Below are positions 9,640 to 18,989 of a stretch of DNA of 25,547 nt, one piece after another (position 1 is the stretch's first letter; each line of letters begins with the position of its first letter). The notes below the pieces were generated by a model. The model worked only from the letters and a program-made list of their open reading frames with translations. It had not been told where the DNA came from and searched no databases. The stretch covers positions 3,203,385 to 3,228,931 of the forward strand of contig BFEA01000118.1 in assembly GCA_003427395.1 (NCBI GenBank). Reading direction: 5' to 3'. The translations under genes were made by a program, and so were the position numbers. Origin of the DNA: Chara braunii (taxonomy: Eukaryota > Streptophyta > Charophyceae > Charales > Characeae).

Positions 9640-10535
9640 AGCAGGAGGGTGAGACCTGGTAGAGAGATCTGGGGATGCCTTGGGGCGGGCATTCCAAGGG
9701 TAAACCAAGGGTTGCTGTCGGGACGACGCTGGCCGGAGCCGGGGTGAGTTGTGTTGCGCTGTAACCTAGCAGGGTGGGGGCATGAGGCCTGGGAGAGCTC
9801 GGCAGGGAATAAGACAGTGTTAGAGAATTTTAGAGGTTTTTGTTAGGGATTCCAGGGGTTCTGAGCATTCGAAGGACTTCTGTGGCTCTCCTTTTTTTAC
9901 TTGGTAATTGCTGCTTGAGTAGCCTTAGGCTAGCAATTGGTCAGCAGTTATCCATGGTTTTCCAAAATTTTCCTGAGCTGCTTTAATAGTTCTCAAAACA
10001 AGGAGATGAATCATAGGATCTACAGCTATGGTGCTGATTGGTGGCTTGACTGGTATTTGCCTTAGTCCTGAGTCCCAGTGGTTTGCGAATAGACAAGGCC
10101 AGAACAACGCTGGTTGGTGTTGGGGCTTGGTTGCGCTACCCTGTAACTCAAGCTGTACGAGGGCATGAGCCCTGGTAGAGAGATCTGGGGAGTTGTCGAG
10201 GGTGGAGGGCACTCTAGTGTCTTTCGGTGAGCTGGTGCCTAGTCGATGCTGGCCAGAGCCGGGGCGGGTCACTTTGCCCTGTGGCCTAGCAGGTTGGGGG
10301 TTTCTGGGGTGGGTCGTGCCACCCCTTAACCTAGCAGTTGGGGGCCTGAGGCCTGGTAGAGATTGGGCATCAGGATATAGGGGTGAGGCAGGTGGTTTGT
10401 TGATTCTGAATGCTCCTTTGATCCGAGCTTTGGGGGATAGAGAATTTTATTGTTCTTGTGTAGACTACACAGTTGTCTTTAGCCGGGTACAGGATTTCTC
10501 CATAAATTTCTCAATTTCTCAATATGATCTTGAAT
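9640..10535 (+). repeat. G-rich retroposon body with internal repeats
   Basis: The phrase CTGGTAGAGAGATCTGGGGA occurs at about 9657 and 10171, with a shortened form near 10350. GGCCRGAGCCGGGG and CCTAGCAGG/GGGGGCATGAGGCC words recur two or three times through 9730-10350. The segment 9931-9996 matches 3908-3972. The stretch leads directly into the A-tailed core at 10536, so much of it may be the body of one longer retroposon copy. Open frames are broken and have no recognised domain. Confidence 0.5.
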
Positions 10536-10617
10536 GGGATGCTGGGCCCGGTTCCCAGCACGTGCTGCTCCCACAAATAGATTGGAGCATGTTTCCAATT
10601 AAAAAAAAAAAAAAAAA
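10536..10617 (+). mobile_element. Retroposon core with 17-A tail
   Basis: GGGATGCTGGGCCCGGTTCC through ATAGATTGGAGC, then a short linker and an A run (10601-10617). This is the clearest plus-strand example of the dispersed core ending in poly(A). Confidence 0.7.
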
Positions 10618-10713
10618 GGGATATCCTTTTTTTTCTGTAATTCTCTTTAATTCTGTGAAAACTTTTCTCCCTGGAGAATAGGCTGCTGGACTATCAATGG
10701 GGACGCTGGACCT

Positions 10714-11584
10714 GGGGTCTGGTCCCACCTACCGTTGCTGAGTTTAGAAAACTTAACGGTGTGATGCCATTTTGACATTAATAAATTCGAAACAAGAAAT
10801 TAACAAACTGAAAAAAAAAATGCTAGAAACGGCTTTTCTCCAAAGGCTTATGTTTTATAACGTGACTCGGAGAAATGAAACATGTCTGGAACAGTCGGAG
10901 TGACTGTCTCCGTGAAAAAGGGATACTCCGCGTGGTGAGGGGACAGGAGGTCACCATTTGTAAAATGGACAGGGACAACATGGATGGCCAAATGCATTAT
11001 TGCCCAAAGAAGGAAAGGAGTTTGATGCCAGACAGCCAAACACAGCTGTCAGAGTTCCTCCGTTCCAGGATGCAATGGTGTTATCTCGGATTGTTCGCCG
11101 GATGATCTTATACAGAGTTCCATGATTTACGGCTCCAGGGCCTTCGGCCTCCAGGATCCTTCAATATACCATTGCGCACCATGAAAGGTACCCATTATAA
11201 CATTAAGGGCCGTGTGAGCACTACGTCCCGGTCTGAAGCCATGTGAATAATTGGAAAAGCGGGGTTCATAAATAGGTTCTAAGATCATTCTAAGAACAAA
11301 CAAGGAAAGGCACTGCAGTTGAGAAATGTACCCTACCCTCAGGAGGGTAGTTTTCTCAATGGAAAATGGTTTCCCGCCCAAACCAAAAGGGTCAAATCAT
11401 ACTACAAACAGATTTCACGTCAAAGAAAAAATCTACAAAATGACAAAATCTAATAGGTTATTCTCCTATATTCCGGTACCATTAGATCACAATACATCAA
11501 CGGCAGAGCTCCGTCCCACCATGCCACACGTGATAGAAAGCTCAGCGTTGAGAAAACTCAACGCTGCAGGTGGGACCAGACCCC
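10714..11584. mobile_element. Inverted-repeat-bounded segment carrying mitochondrial intron DNA
   Basis: The left terminus 10714-10759 (GGGGTCTGGTCCCACCT onward) is the reverse complement of the right terminus 11545-11584. Similarity continues inward through a CGTTGAGTTTTC-like block. The right terminus contains a perfect hairpin with CAGCGTTGAG/CTCAACGCTG arms and an AAAA loop (11543-11566); the left has a decayed version. Between the termini lies the group II intron reverse transcriptase remnant. It may be a non-autonomous element that acquired organelle DNA, or organelle DNA inserted into or flanked by a repeat by chance. Confidence 0.45.
11078..11381 (-). pseudogene. Group II intron reverse transcriptase/maturase fragment (mitochondrial-type)
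   Basis: Group II intron-encoded proteins combine reverse transcriptase and maturase functions for intron splicing and mobility. On the minus strand the peptide [20 protein letters not shown], followed by PGRSAHTAL, matches the family's RT2 region ([26 protein letters not shown]). It continues to QWYIEG, where the family has W(F/Y)IEGD at the start of catalytic motif A. Here EGD reads EGS and the frame closes at 11127. A later block, NHGTLYKIIRRTIRDN (about 11078-11124), fits the next conserved family segment but in another frame. Between them is a GC-rich palindromic insertion (GGAGGCCGAAGGCCCTGGAG) and loss of the expected DIKxCFD residues. Upstream N-terminal and downstream YADD, maturase and HNH parts are absent. 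The piece is non-functional nuclear mitochondrial DNA or an equivalent relic. Confidence 0.8.
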
Positions 11585-11609
11585 TGGGGCTAAGTCCCAC
11601 TGGTGGGAG

Positions 11610-13065
11610 TTTTTTTTTTTTTTTTTTTTTTTTCCCCCCCTGGCGGAGGCTGGCGGGAATTTAGCTCTTCCTTTCGAGTATTTTCAACCTGGCCACAGAT
11701 CGGATGGTAGGAACCGGTGCACACTCGAGACCAAGTCTAAGCCCCCGTTAGTGGGACTCAAACCGCCAGTACAGGCCCCAGGCCCCAGCCTTGCCGAAAA
11801 AGAAACTCGTCACCTACGAAAATTTCGGAGGGTCGGCTGACCGGACCACAATGGCTGGCGGCACCAGCCAAAGACGAAAAAAAGTGCGCTGCTGGTGGAT
11901 CGGAAAATCTTGGCGTGCAGTACGGCACGTGCAGCCCTGGCTGTACTGGTGGGGTCCAGCAGAAGCTTCTTTCCCCGAATACAAGGTACGGTCATAGTAC
12001 CTGTTTTTGGGGCATCTTTCAGTCTAAATGCATGCAGCTATAATGGCCGAACACAACTTTGCGTTCAGGGGAAGAAGGTAGGTAGTGACCCAAGTTTGTT
12101 TTCCCAAGGTAAAATTGTGAGGTCTACAATGAAATGTGTGTTTCAATGTGTAAAAAAAAAAAAAAAAAAAAGGGAAAGAAAGAAAAATAAGAGGACATGT
12201 ACAAACAAGCTCCATTCCAGGGGATTTTTTTTTCTAAAAGGGCAACACCCTGGAGATATCATCATTGAGCTGACCGGCCCCAGGAGCGAGATCCCACTAG
12301 CCATGTATGTGGGGGGAAAAAAAAGAAGAAAAAAAAAAGGATTAGTGTGACGGACGGGTGGGGGACAGGTGGGTGGCAGCGTGAAATAGGGAAAATAAAC
12401 GCAAAAAAACATTTCATGACCAAACAAATGAAGAAAAAACTGCAAAAAAGGAAAAAAAAAGTGCTCTTCTCACAGATGGTGTCTGCTCCAGGCGGGGTGT
12501 CAGATGTCAGGGTATGATTCACTGACCATGGCTGTGGCAGTCAAGACGACTGCATGTGACTGGGCTCACGGACCATATTCATTGACAATAGTCTGAGGCT
12601 TCCTTGAAATAGCCTGCAGTGCACGCTGTTCGGTTGTTCGGACAGAAGTTCTCTTTGGCAAAGGAGGGCAAGAGTATCTCCATACACCATTTTCTGTAGG
12701 GGAGGGGGTCGAACCCTCCCAAACACCTCCCAAACCACAATCAATTTCCAGCGATGAAGCCATTCGTCTTCGCCTTCGCCGTGAATGAAACGTGCGTCAT
12801 TTCATTACCCAAAAAAATGGTCTAGACTCCACGCACGTTTGGGACCGCCACAGGACCGCCACTGTGACACCAAAAACGAAAGAAAAACCGACCAACGGGA
12901 GAGCAAAAAAAAACATCCTTTTCCCAGGCTTAATTCACAAAAGCAGGCTACCGCTGATTTCCTGCCAAAACCACGATGCCTGACCGTCACACACCTTAAA
13001 CACTAATCCACATACACTCCACATACATAGGTAGTGGGATCTCGCTCCAGGTCAGGCAATTCAGA
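11610..13065. other. No recognisable gene; homopolymers
   Basis: T24 at 11610-11633 followed by a C run, an A20 run at 12152-12171, and further A-rich patches near 12310-12460. GTGGGACTCAAACCGCCAGTAC at 11751-11772 resembles TCTCAAACCACCAGTACA near 1480 and the palindrome near 14080, hinting at another diverged repeat. I found no protein domain or RNA gene. Confidence 0.4.
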
Positions 13066-13076
13066 AATATCTGGTT

Positions 13077-13282
13077 GGGGTAACTACACCGGAGTCATAA
13101 AAACGAGTTATAATTGCACTACGGGCCAATATACAGGTCGCAATTGCACTTCGGGCACCCTACCTGGTCACAAAGCTGGGTTGTATACATTGTCCGAATT
13201 GTCCGAAGCGTGTAATTGCAAACTGTATCTTGGCCCATAGTGCAATTATAACTCATTTTCGTTACTCCCGCGTAGTTTCCCC
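13077..13282. mobile_element. MITE-like element, family M1, best-preserved inverted repeats
   Basis: The first about 60 bases (GGGGTAACTACACCGGAGTC onward) are the reverse complement of the last about 60 (GGGGAAACTACGCGGGAGTA). They share GAGTTATAATTGCACTA and GGGCCAA. The centre has GCTGGGTTGTATACATT, as in the copies at 14376 and 24864. It is about 206 bases long with no coding capacity. CTGGTT occurs immediately left of the element and three bases beyond its right end, a possible but imperfect target duplication. Confidence 0.8.
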
Positions 13283-13396
13283 TGTCTGGTTTTATAATTT
13301 TATTCATCTAGAAGACTACAACCATCATCTGGGTTCGAACTCTGGTCTGTATTTCAACAATTCATGGGTGTACCTACCTCTCTAGGCTCTTTAGGG

Positions 13397-13817
13397 NNNN
13401 NNNNNNNNNNNNNNNNNNNNNNNNNNNNNNNNNNNNNNNNNNNNNNNNNNNNNNNNNNNNNNNNNNNNNNNNNNNNNNNNNNNNNNNNNNNNNNNNNNNN
13501 NNNNNNNNNNNNNNNNNNNNNNNNNNNNNNNNNNNNNNNNNNNNNNNNNNNNNNNNNNNNNNNNNNNNNNNNNNNNNNNNNNNNNNNNNNNNNNNNNNNN
13601 NNNNNNNNNNNNNNNNNNNNNNNNNNNNNNNNNNNNNNNNNNNNNNNNNNNNNNNNNNNNNNNNNNNNNNNNNNNNNNNNNNNNNNNNNNNNNNNNNNNN
13701 NNNNNNNNNNNNNNNNNNNNNNNNNNNNNNNNNNNNNNNNNNNNNNNNNNNNNNNNNNNNNNNNNNNNNNNNNNNNNNNNNNNNNNNNNNNNNNNNNNNN
13801 NNNNNNNNNNNNNNNNN
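13397..13817. other. Assembly gap (421 N)
   Basis: A run of N. Open frames crossing it are artefacts. The flanks (13283-13396, 13818-14040) show no gene. Confidence 1.
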
Positions 13818-14067
13818 GCTCAGTTGATATGCCCATGAACAGTCACAGAAATACAGACAGGAGTTCAACATCCGGGTGCAACAATCAGATGAACTTCAAC
13901 CACCTGTACTTGGCCCAGCTATCGGCGGCCAAAAAAATAGACTAGAAACATTTCTACTACTTCCCAGTTGGATGAATTGGGGTGCTCCTGTAGTGACCCG
14001 TACATTTCCTAAAATTGTGGCTCGGGCACGGCTTTAAAAAGTACTGGTGAAAAAAAAAAAAAAAGGT

Positions 14068-14096
14068 ACTGGTGGTTTAAAGTTTAAACCACCAGT
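14068..14096. repeat. Near-perfect 29-bp palindrome
   Basis: ACTGGTGGTTTAAA is followed by GTTTAAACCACCAGT, giving a palindrome with 14-base arms. It follows an A run (about 14050-14064), and the GTACTGGTG word occurs on both sides of that run. Confidence 0.85.
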
Positions 14097-14145
14097 GTAC
14101 ATTTTCCATCCATATTTCTCCCACCTGGCCGTCTCTACACGCAGC

Positions 14146-14300
14146 CTCGGGTGGGACGCACACTCTGGTTTTGCCAGGAAAACATCCCGGCCAGGCAAAA
14201 TGAGTTTGCCCCGTCGTCAACTCCTTTTGCCTGCCCTGGATGCTTTCCAGGAAAATTTTCAGGCCAGTGGTCATCCCGCCCGGGGTGGCGTGCAGAGACA
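14146..14300. repeat. Imperfect hairpin element
   Basis: About 14171-14200 (GCCAGGAAAACATCCCGGCC onward) pairs with 14223-14256 (GCCTGCCCTGGATGCTTTCC onward). Complementarity extends outward between CCTCGGGTGGGACGCAC and GCCCGGGGTGGCGTGCAGAG. The arms total about 60 bases with several mismatches. No gene is present. Confidence 0.55.
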
Positions 14301-14375
14301 GTCAGGTCAGAGGACAAGGGCTGGGCAACGTACTGGGGTGAATTTTTTTTATTTTTTTTTTCAAGAAATAACATT

Positions 14376-14608
14376 GGGGTAAGTACGGCGGTTTAAGTTC
14401 TAAATCGACTTCAGGCATCCCTCGAATACAACACATCCCCACCCAACCCTAATGCTGGGTTGGATACATTCACGATTTTCCTCGGTTTGGAGTAAAATTT
14501 GCGAAACGGTGACTGAAACACATTAAAAAAATTACAATTTGTGAAACCGTGACTGAAACACATTAAAAATTTTAAAACTGAAAACCTTGACTGCGCCCTA
14601 GTTTTCCC
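14376..14608. mobile_element. MITE-like element, family M1, copy near 14.4 kb
   Basis: It shares with the copy at 24864 the blocks CATCCCTCGAATACAACACA, TTCACGATTTTC and AAACTGAAAACC, and the right end TGACTGCGCCCTAGTTTTC. The left terminus is decayed (GGGGTAAGTACGGCGG). A 38-base internal unit containing GTGACTGAAACACATTAAAA is duplicated, which explains its larger size. Confidence 0.7.
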
Positions 14609-15419
14609 TAAATTTCATTACAAGGGCCTGTTGCCCAAGGCAACCTGAACATGTAATAATTCTGCATTACCTGGGGCGTCAGTTGGACCCCCATCTTTGC
14701 AATATACTCCTACCGGGTACCGTCCAACTTTGCAAAATGCCCCAGTACTTGCCAACTTCTCCTAGGTGCTACTGCAAAAGGCCAAGGCCCAAACGGGGAG
14801 GTCCATATTGCGAAGTTGCATACCTGCCAGACAGGGGCACAACAAAAAGAATTCGGCCCAAAAGGGCATTCCGCTCCACCCACATCTTTCAGGGGCATTT
14901 TGGCATATATCACAACTTATGAGGGTATTTTGCAAATAATCCCTTCTCTATAGTATTAAAAACTGCAAAGGGCCCAACGTGACGCTTCCCCGTGGGCCCA
15001 GCGAAATTTGGTGCCGCGCGTCACGTCGGGCCAGGGAAATTGGCTGGAGGGAGTCTGACACCTGCCCGGTGCTGGAAGGTGAAAAGGAGAAGTGACATAA
15101 GCTTCGAATGGAAGCCCCAGTAAACGGCGGCAGTAACTCTAACTGTCAACTTTAGGGCAGTTATAAAATCTGGCTACATGCTGGAACACTCGCAATTCTC
15201 ACGTACACTACCGAGAAATACGGCAGAAACTGTCGGACCTAGGGAAAACCGCCGGAGCATTTCGTCATCCCGTGAGTGCTATATTTCATGTCAACAAATC
15301 ATGACAATCCCAACCCATTCTTTCTTTGCTAAAATAAGATTTATGATTTGTATGCGCAATAAGAGAAAATATTACTTGTATTATAGTGACATATAACCAT
15401 CCTATGATGACGTTCTTGC

Positions 15420-15422
<3 letters not shown>
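14609..15422. other. No recognisable gene; one hairpin
   Basis: No protein domain or RNA gene was recognised. A hairpin is formed by GGGCCCAACGTGACGC (14970-14985) and GCGTCACGTCGGGCC (15018-15032). A segment near 15225-15275 (CGGACCTAGGGAAAACCGCC onward) resembles 15600-15650, so a diverged repeat flanks the CA microsatellite. Confidence 0.4.

Positions 15423-15497
<75 letters not shown>
15423..15497. repeat. (CA)n microsatellite
   Basis: About 37 uninterrupted CA units. Confidence 0.98.
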
Positions 15498-15499
<2 letters not shown>

Positions 15500-15525
15500 G
15501 ATGAGTCCGCGAAAGTCCCACGAAA
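15498..15525 (+). ncRNA. Hammerhead-ribozyme-like core (tentative)
   Basis: CTGATGA (15498-15504) followed by GTCC and, 17 bases after the first box, GAAA (15522-15525) then C. These are the two invariant core strings of hammerhead ribozymes, in correct order. The first box is preceded by CACAC, and a complementary GTGTG lies at about 15576-15580, as stem I of a type I motif would need. Against it, only the two inner pairs of stem II form (GT/AC), and the cleavage triplet before GTGTG reads TCC rather than NUH. It is at best a decayed ribozyme and may be chance. Confidence 0.2.
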
Positions 15526-15565
15526 CAGTCTGGCACACGCCAGCCCTATGTGAATCGGGCTCCAC

Positions 15566-15790
15566 ATGGCGTTCCGTGTGCCACGGAGGGAAACTCACTC
15601 TCGGGCCTACAGAAAATCGCAGGAGCAATTCATTGCCCCATGCCAGCCGTATGCGAATCAGCCTCCGCTCGAGCGGGAGCGGGAGGAACAGCGGAAGCTG
15701 GACAAAGACTGGGAGCGGGAGGAGGAGGGGAACGATGATGAGGAAGAGAAGGTGAGGAAGCGGAGGAGGAAGCAGAGGAGGCGGCAGAGG
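15566..15790 (+). other. Charged coiled-coil-like open frame, possible exon
   Basis: A 75-codon frame starts at ATG 15566. Its second half is strongly charged (LEREREEQRKLDKDWEREEE, then KVRKRRRKQRRRQR). The underlying DNA is a purine-rich GAG/CGG simple sequence that explains most of this bias. The last codons overlap a splice-donor-like CAGAG|GTGAGG at 15788. No family was recognised. It may be only an expanded purine-rich microsatellite. Confidence 0.2.
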
Positions 15791-15945
15791 TGAGGAGGAG
15801 GGAGAAGAGGAGCAGGTGGATGTAGGGAAGAAGGATGAGTTGGGGTGTAACACCAAGGCCGTACTCACCCTAGAACTTGGGAAGGAGCGGGAGGAGGAGC
15901 GGGAGGAGGAACAGGGGTTGTTGTTAAGCGGTGTGAAAGGGAGGG

Positions 15946-15957
15946 CGCGCGCGCGCG

Positions 15958-16039
<82 letters not shown>

Positions 16040-16040
16040 N

Positions 16041-16120
<80 letters not shown>
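15946..16120. repeat. (CG)n then long (AG)n microsatellite
   Basis: An alternating GC stretch at about 15946-15959 followed by some 80 AG units to 16120, with one ambiguous base at 16040. The true length is uncertain because such tracts collapse in assembly. The decayed LINE begins immediately to the right. Confidence 0.95.
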
Positions 16121-16122
<2 letters not shown>

Positions 16123-16617
16123 TTACATAGATAGGATGAGCAACGCACCGGCCAACAGGTAAGTCTCCAAACCCGCGACTAACCTCGCGCTACTTCCATC
16201 GATAGGATGAGCAAAATCGAATGAATCTTCCGCTACAACATCGAAATAGATTATGACTTTGAAGATCAATGCTTTAATCTGATCTCCCGGGTCTATTATT
16301 GCTAGCCCCCATTTGCTTCGCGGCTGGGCACTTTGAGCCCATGCAACTTGCTTTATGCAGGTTATGAGCTCGTGGTCATTTATCCACAAGAAGGCAGCGA
16401 TTGCTTCCTTGAGGTGGGCGAGCTGTTCAGGCAGCAAGTCCCTGACGTCCGTTTTGTACCAAATGGTGGGCAGGATGGCATTGTCTATTGCAAGTGCCCT
16501 ACCCACCAGCGATGTGTGCAGGCCCTTCCATTTGGCCATAGCTTGGGTGGCTGTTTGAACGAGCCGATCTCTGTGATTTTGTGGGGGGCCCTGCGCTGTT
16601 AGTCTCACTCCTAACAC
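16123..16617 (-). pseudogene. LINE post-RT (thumb/C-terminal) region
   Basis: A 164-codon open stretch begins MLGVRLTAQG and contains KWKGLHTSLVGRALAID, NAILPTIWYKTDV and IAAFLWIND. These are the usual post-RT features of plant and algal L1-like ORF2 proteins (GR...N..ll..i.Y......P......l......FlW). The frame ends a few residues after reaching the microsatellite boundary, so the natural C-terminus is missing. Confidence 0.8.
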
Positions 16618-16769
16618 TCAGATTGCTTCATCTTTTGTTCTCCAGTTAACTGGGGGGTCGTCAGGGGGGTGCAGGCCTTGTGTGTGAAGCCACCATCCTT
16701 CTGTCTTATACCCCCAATTTACTTTCATATCGGCTGCGACAGAAATATGTGGATGGTCTGCGCCCAAGC

Positions 16770-17301
16770 TCGCATGCTGGAGGGCGAGGCTTTGACGAAG
16801 ACCGTTAAGTCATCTGCAAACAGCGAAGTGACCTGGACTTTGGGGGGGGGGGGCAATTATGGAACGGATATTCGTTCAATTTCCGGGTTTGCCCTGATAA
16901 GTGCGGCCAGGGCCTCCATGACAATGACAAATAGGAGTGGGGCTATCGGGTCCCCCTTGTCTCACTGATCTCTGAAGAGGGAAGGGGGGGGATAGGTGGC
17001 CATTGAGCATGATGTTAGTTGCTGCGGACTAGTGCAGGGTGGGGATCTAGTGTCTGAATGTTGGTCCAAAATTCATTTTGGGCAGGCAGAGGTCGAGGAA
17101 GTGTCAGTCCACGTGGTCGTATGCCTTCTTGAAATCTATGCACAGGATTGCCGCCTCAACTCTCCTTTGCCGAGCGTGTTTGATTGGGCGATATTTCCTG
17201 ATCTTGGCTCTGTCGCCCTTCTTATACAGCAGAGAGATGACCCCTTTCCCTAGCAGGTCCCCGAACCTCCCCTCGTTTTGAACTGCTTGGACGTAATCCA
17301 T
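16770..17301 (-). pseudogene. LINE reverse transcriptase domain, internally deleted
   Basis: GVISLLYKKGDRAKIRKYRP is the RT0/RT1 region. It runs directly into CIDFKKAYDHVD (catalytic motif A), skipping the roughly 70-80 residues that normally separate them in L1-type RTs, including the NxDYKI and QxGFxxGR regions. Further on are SVRQGDPIAPLLFVIVMEAL (motif B, about 16905-16970) and SLFADDLTVFVKA (motif C with the FADD catalytic pair, about 16790-16825). These are reached only by changing frame, and one change lies at a homopolymer G run near 16843. Confidence 0.88.
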
Positions 17302-17432
17302 GAGGTCTCAGTGGAGGATGCCTCAAAAAAGTAGCCAGAATTCTTTTGGGAAGGCATCCAGCCCAGGGGTTCTCTCATCCTCCATGGAGACCAGCGCCGA
17401 GTAGACCTCGTCTGATGTGATCGGGGCTTCCA

Positions 17433-17948
17433 TCACGTGTTTTGCTGATCGGTGAGCAGTGCTGTCAGGCTATTGATTAGTGTGGTTCTGGCCTGATCCA
17501 GAGCCTGTTCGGCCCCAGCGAGCGTTCTCTGAGGCAGGTTTCTATAATATTTGGTTGCATACTCGACTATGCTATACGGCTTGGTGGCATCTCGTTGTCG
17601 AGGGCCGAAAGGGTGATGAAGAGTTGCCACCATGTTCTGTCTGGCGCTGCCTTTCGCTTTGTTGAAGAAAACTCTGGCCATAGTCCCCTCCGTTTCCGTT
17701 TTCTTAATCCTAGCCTGGATTCTCCATGCTTCCGCCTGGCGGTCCAGGTAGGCTTGGAGGTGGTCCGTTGCTTCTTGTAGGCCAGTGTACATCTGTTCAC
17801 CGAGTGAGTGGTCTTGCATCTGCTTGTCCCACTGTTCCAGCGAGTGCAACAGTTTGTCGAGGGTTGCCTTGCTCTCCCTAGCGTGGTTAATCGATATTTT
17901 TTTAATCCATTCCCTGAGCTGTGCCACTCCGCTATTGAACCAGTCCAC
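17433..17948 (-). pseudogene. LINE endonuclease-RT linker
   Basis: A 171-codon open stretch is predicted largely helical and rich in Q, E, K and A (for example KATLDKLLHSLEQWDKQMQD). It includes IKKTETEGTMARVFFNKAKG, typical of the linker between endonuclease and RT in L1-type ORF2, where a conserved F...K segment precedes the RT. It closes with a TGA/TAA-type break before the RT frame. Confidence 0.75.
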
Positions 17949-18872
17949 TATGGATGGATTGATGGATGTCTTTTTCGCCTATCCGGTACGTCCAGAACTC
18001 TTCCACTAAGGTTCAATAGCGAAAAAGACAGGGCTGGCATCTTTAGCAGGGAAGAGTTGAACTCATAGAAGCTTGGTCCCTTCCCCAGATGATGGTGGTA
18101 GGATAGTGCAAGAACTATGGCCCTGTGCTCGAAAGATCTGCATTGGCTCATTGGCAGGACGTCCGCTGTTGTGATTAAGCCAGAGATAGATTGCGATACT
18201 AAAAACAGGTCGATTCTGAAGCTGGATAGTCCTGCCACTCCCCTAGATCTGAGACACGTGAACACTTTTTTGGTGGGATGCAGGAGTCTGTAGATGTCAA
18301 CTAACTGCATATCTTCTATAGTCTGATTGAGTAAGCAGATGTCTGGAGTTGTGTCCCCCGGGCCCCGGCTTGGCGGAATGCGGACTGTCTATCCATGGCT
18401 GGGTCTGGGGTGATGTTAAAGTCACCCGCTATGATCAATGGGCAGTCGGTGGGGAGGCCGTCGTGTAGGGCGTGTAGGAAGTGCAGTCTCTTTCGTTGAC
18501 GTCATTTGGGCCATACACACTTACTAGGCAAATTGTCTCTTCCCCAATGGCTGCCTTGAGGTAAGCCCATCTCCCGTCGATCTTGCTGTAATCTGATTGT
18601 AATGGCTGTAGTCTTGAGGAGGGCGGGATCCAGATTGCCACTCCTGCAGAGGCCCTGGCCGTCACAGGCGCTGAGTACGCTGTGTGCTGCCAGATTAGTT
18701 TTCTCTTGGCCTCATGGTTGAGGGATTGAGACAGGTGTGTTTCTTGCACACGTACAGCATCTGGCCAAGCTTTTGAGTCAGGGTGTTTGATCTCCCTGTC
18801 TCTTTTGTCGGCCGTCAACAGGCCGTTCATGTTCAGCGAGCGGATGTGCAAATCCGCCAGATCCACTTTTTT
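17948..18872 (-). pseudogene. LINE AP-like endonuclease domain
   Basis: It opens with ADLHIRSLNMNGL (Asn of motif I), then VQETHL near 18745 (catalytic Glu), then GVAIWIPPS and SVYGPNDVNERD (motif with the Tyr/Asn pair). The frame shifts near 18480. The next frame contains PLIIAGDFNI (about 18415-18445, the GDFN motif). After another change the third segment (18310-17948) has LVDIYRLLHPTKKVFTC, FRIDLFLVS (family usually SRID) and EHRAIVLALS (the HR-containing final motif, usually DHR). It ends GKGPSFYEFNSSLL. All expected motifs are present, but in three frames, so the domain is dead. Confidence 0.88.
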
Positions 18873-18989
18873 TGTCCAAGCGGGGGGTTTTCTGAGCAGT
18901 GGAGGTACTGTGGGGGTGGCGGGGCAGGATGCGGGCGTGGCTGTGGAGTGTTCAGGGAAGGTTGGTGTAGCATACTGAGGCCGCTACAC

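Larger units (their letters stand above)
16123..18872 (-). mobile_element. Decayed L1/Tx1-like LINE (APE endonuclease plus RT), fragment
   Basis: Non-LTR retrotransposons copy themselves by target-primed reverse transcription using an ORF2 protein. Read on the minus strand, the order is AP-type endonuclease (18872 to about 17990), a helical linker (17948-17433), reverse transcriptase (17301 to about 16770) and the thumb/post-RT region (16617-16123). The order and motifs are those of L1/Tx1-type ORF2. There are several frame changes, a deletion inside the RT, and no visible ORF1, C-terminal zinc knuckle, 3' end or poly(A). The left boundary is the GA microsatellite. It cannot be active. Confidence 0.9.

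Noticed and set aside
13325-13350. B-box-like GGGTTCGAACTC
   Set aside because: No A box at a suitable distance and no tRNA fold.
13354-13945. Open frames across 13.35-13.95 kb
   Set aside because: They run through the 421-base N gap and have no real sequence evidence.
15816-16148. Glu/Arg and Ser/Leu repeat proteins over the GA tract
   Set aside because: They are translations of the (AG)n microsatellite.
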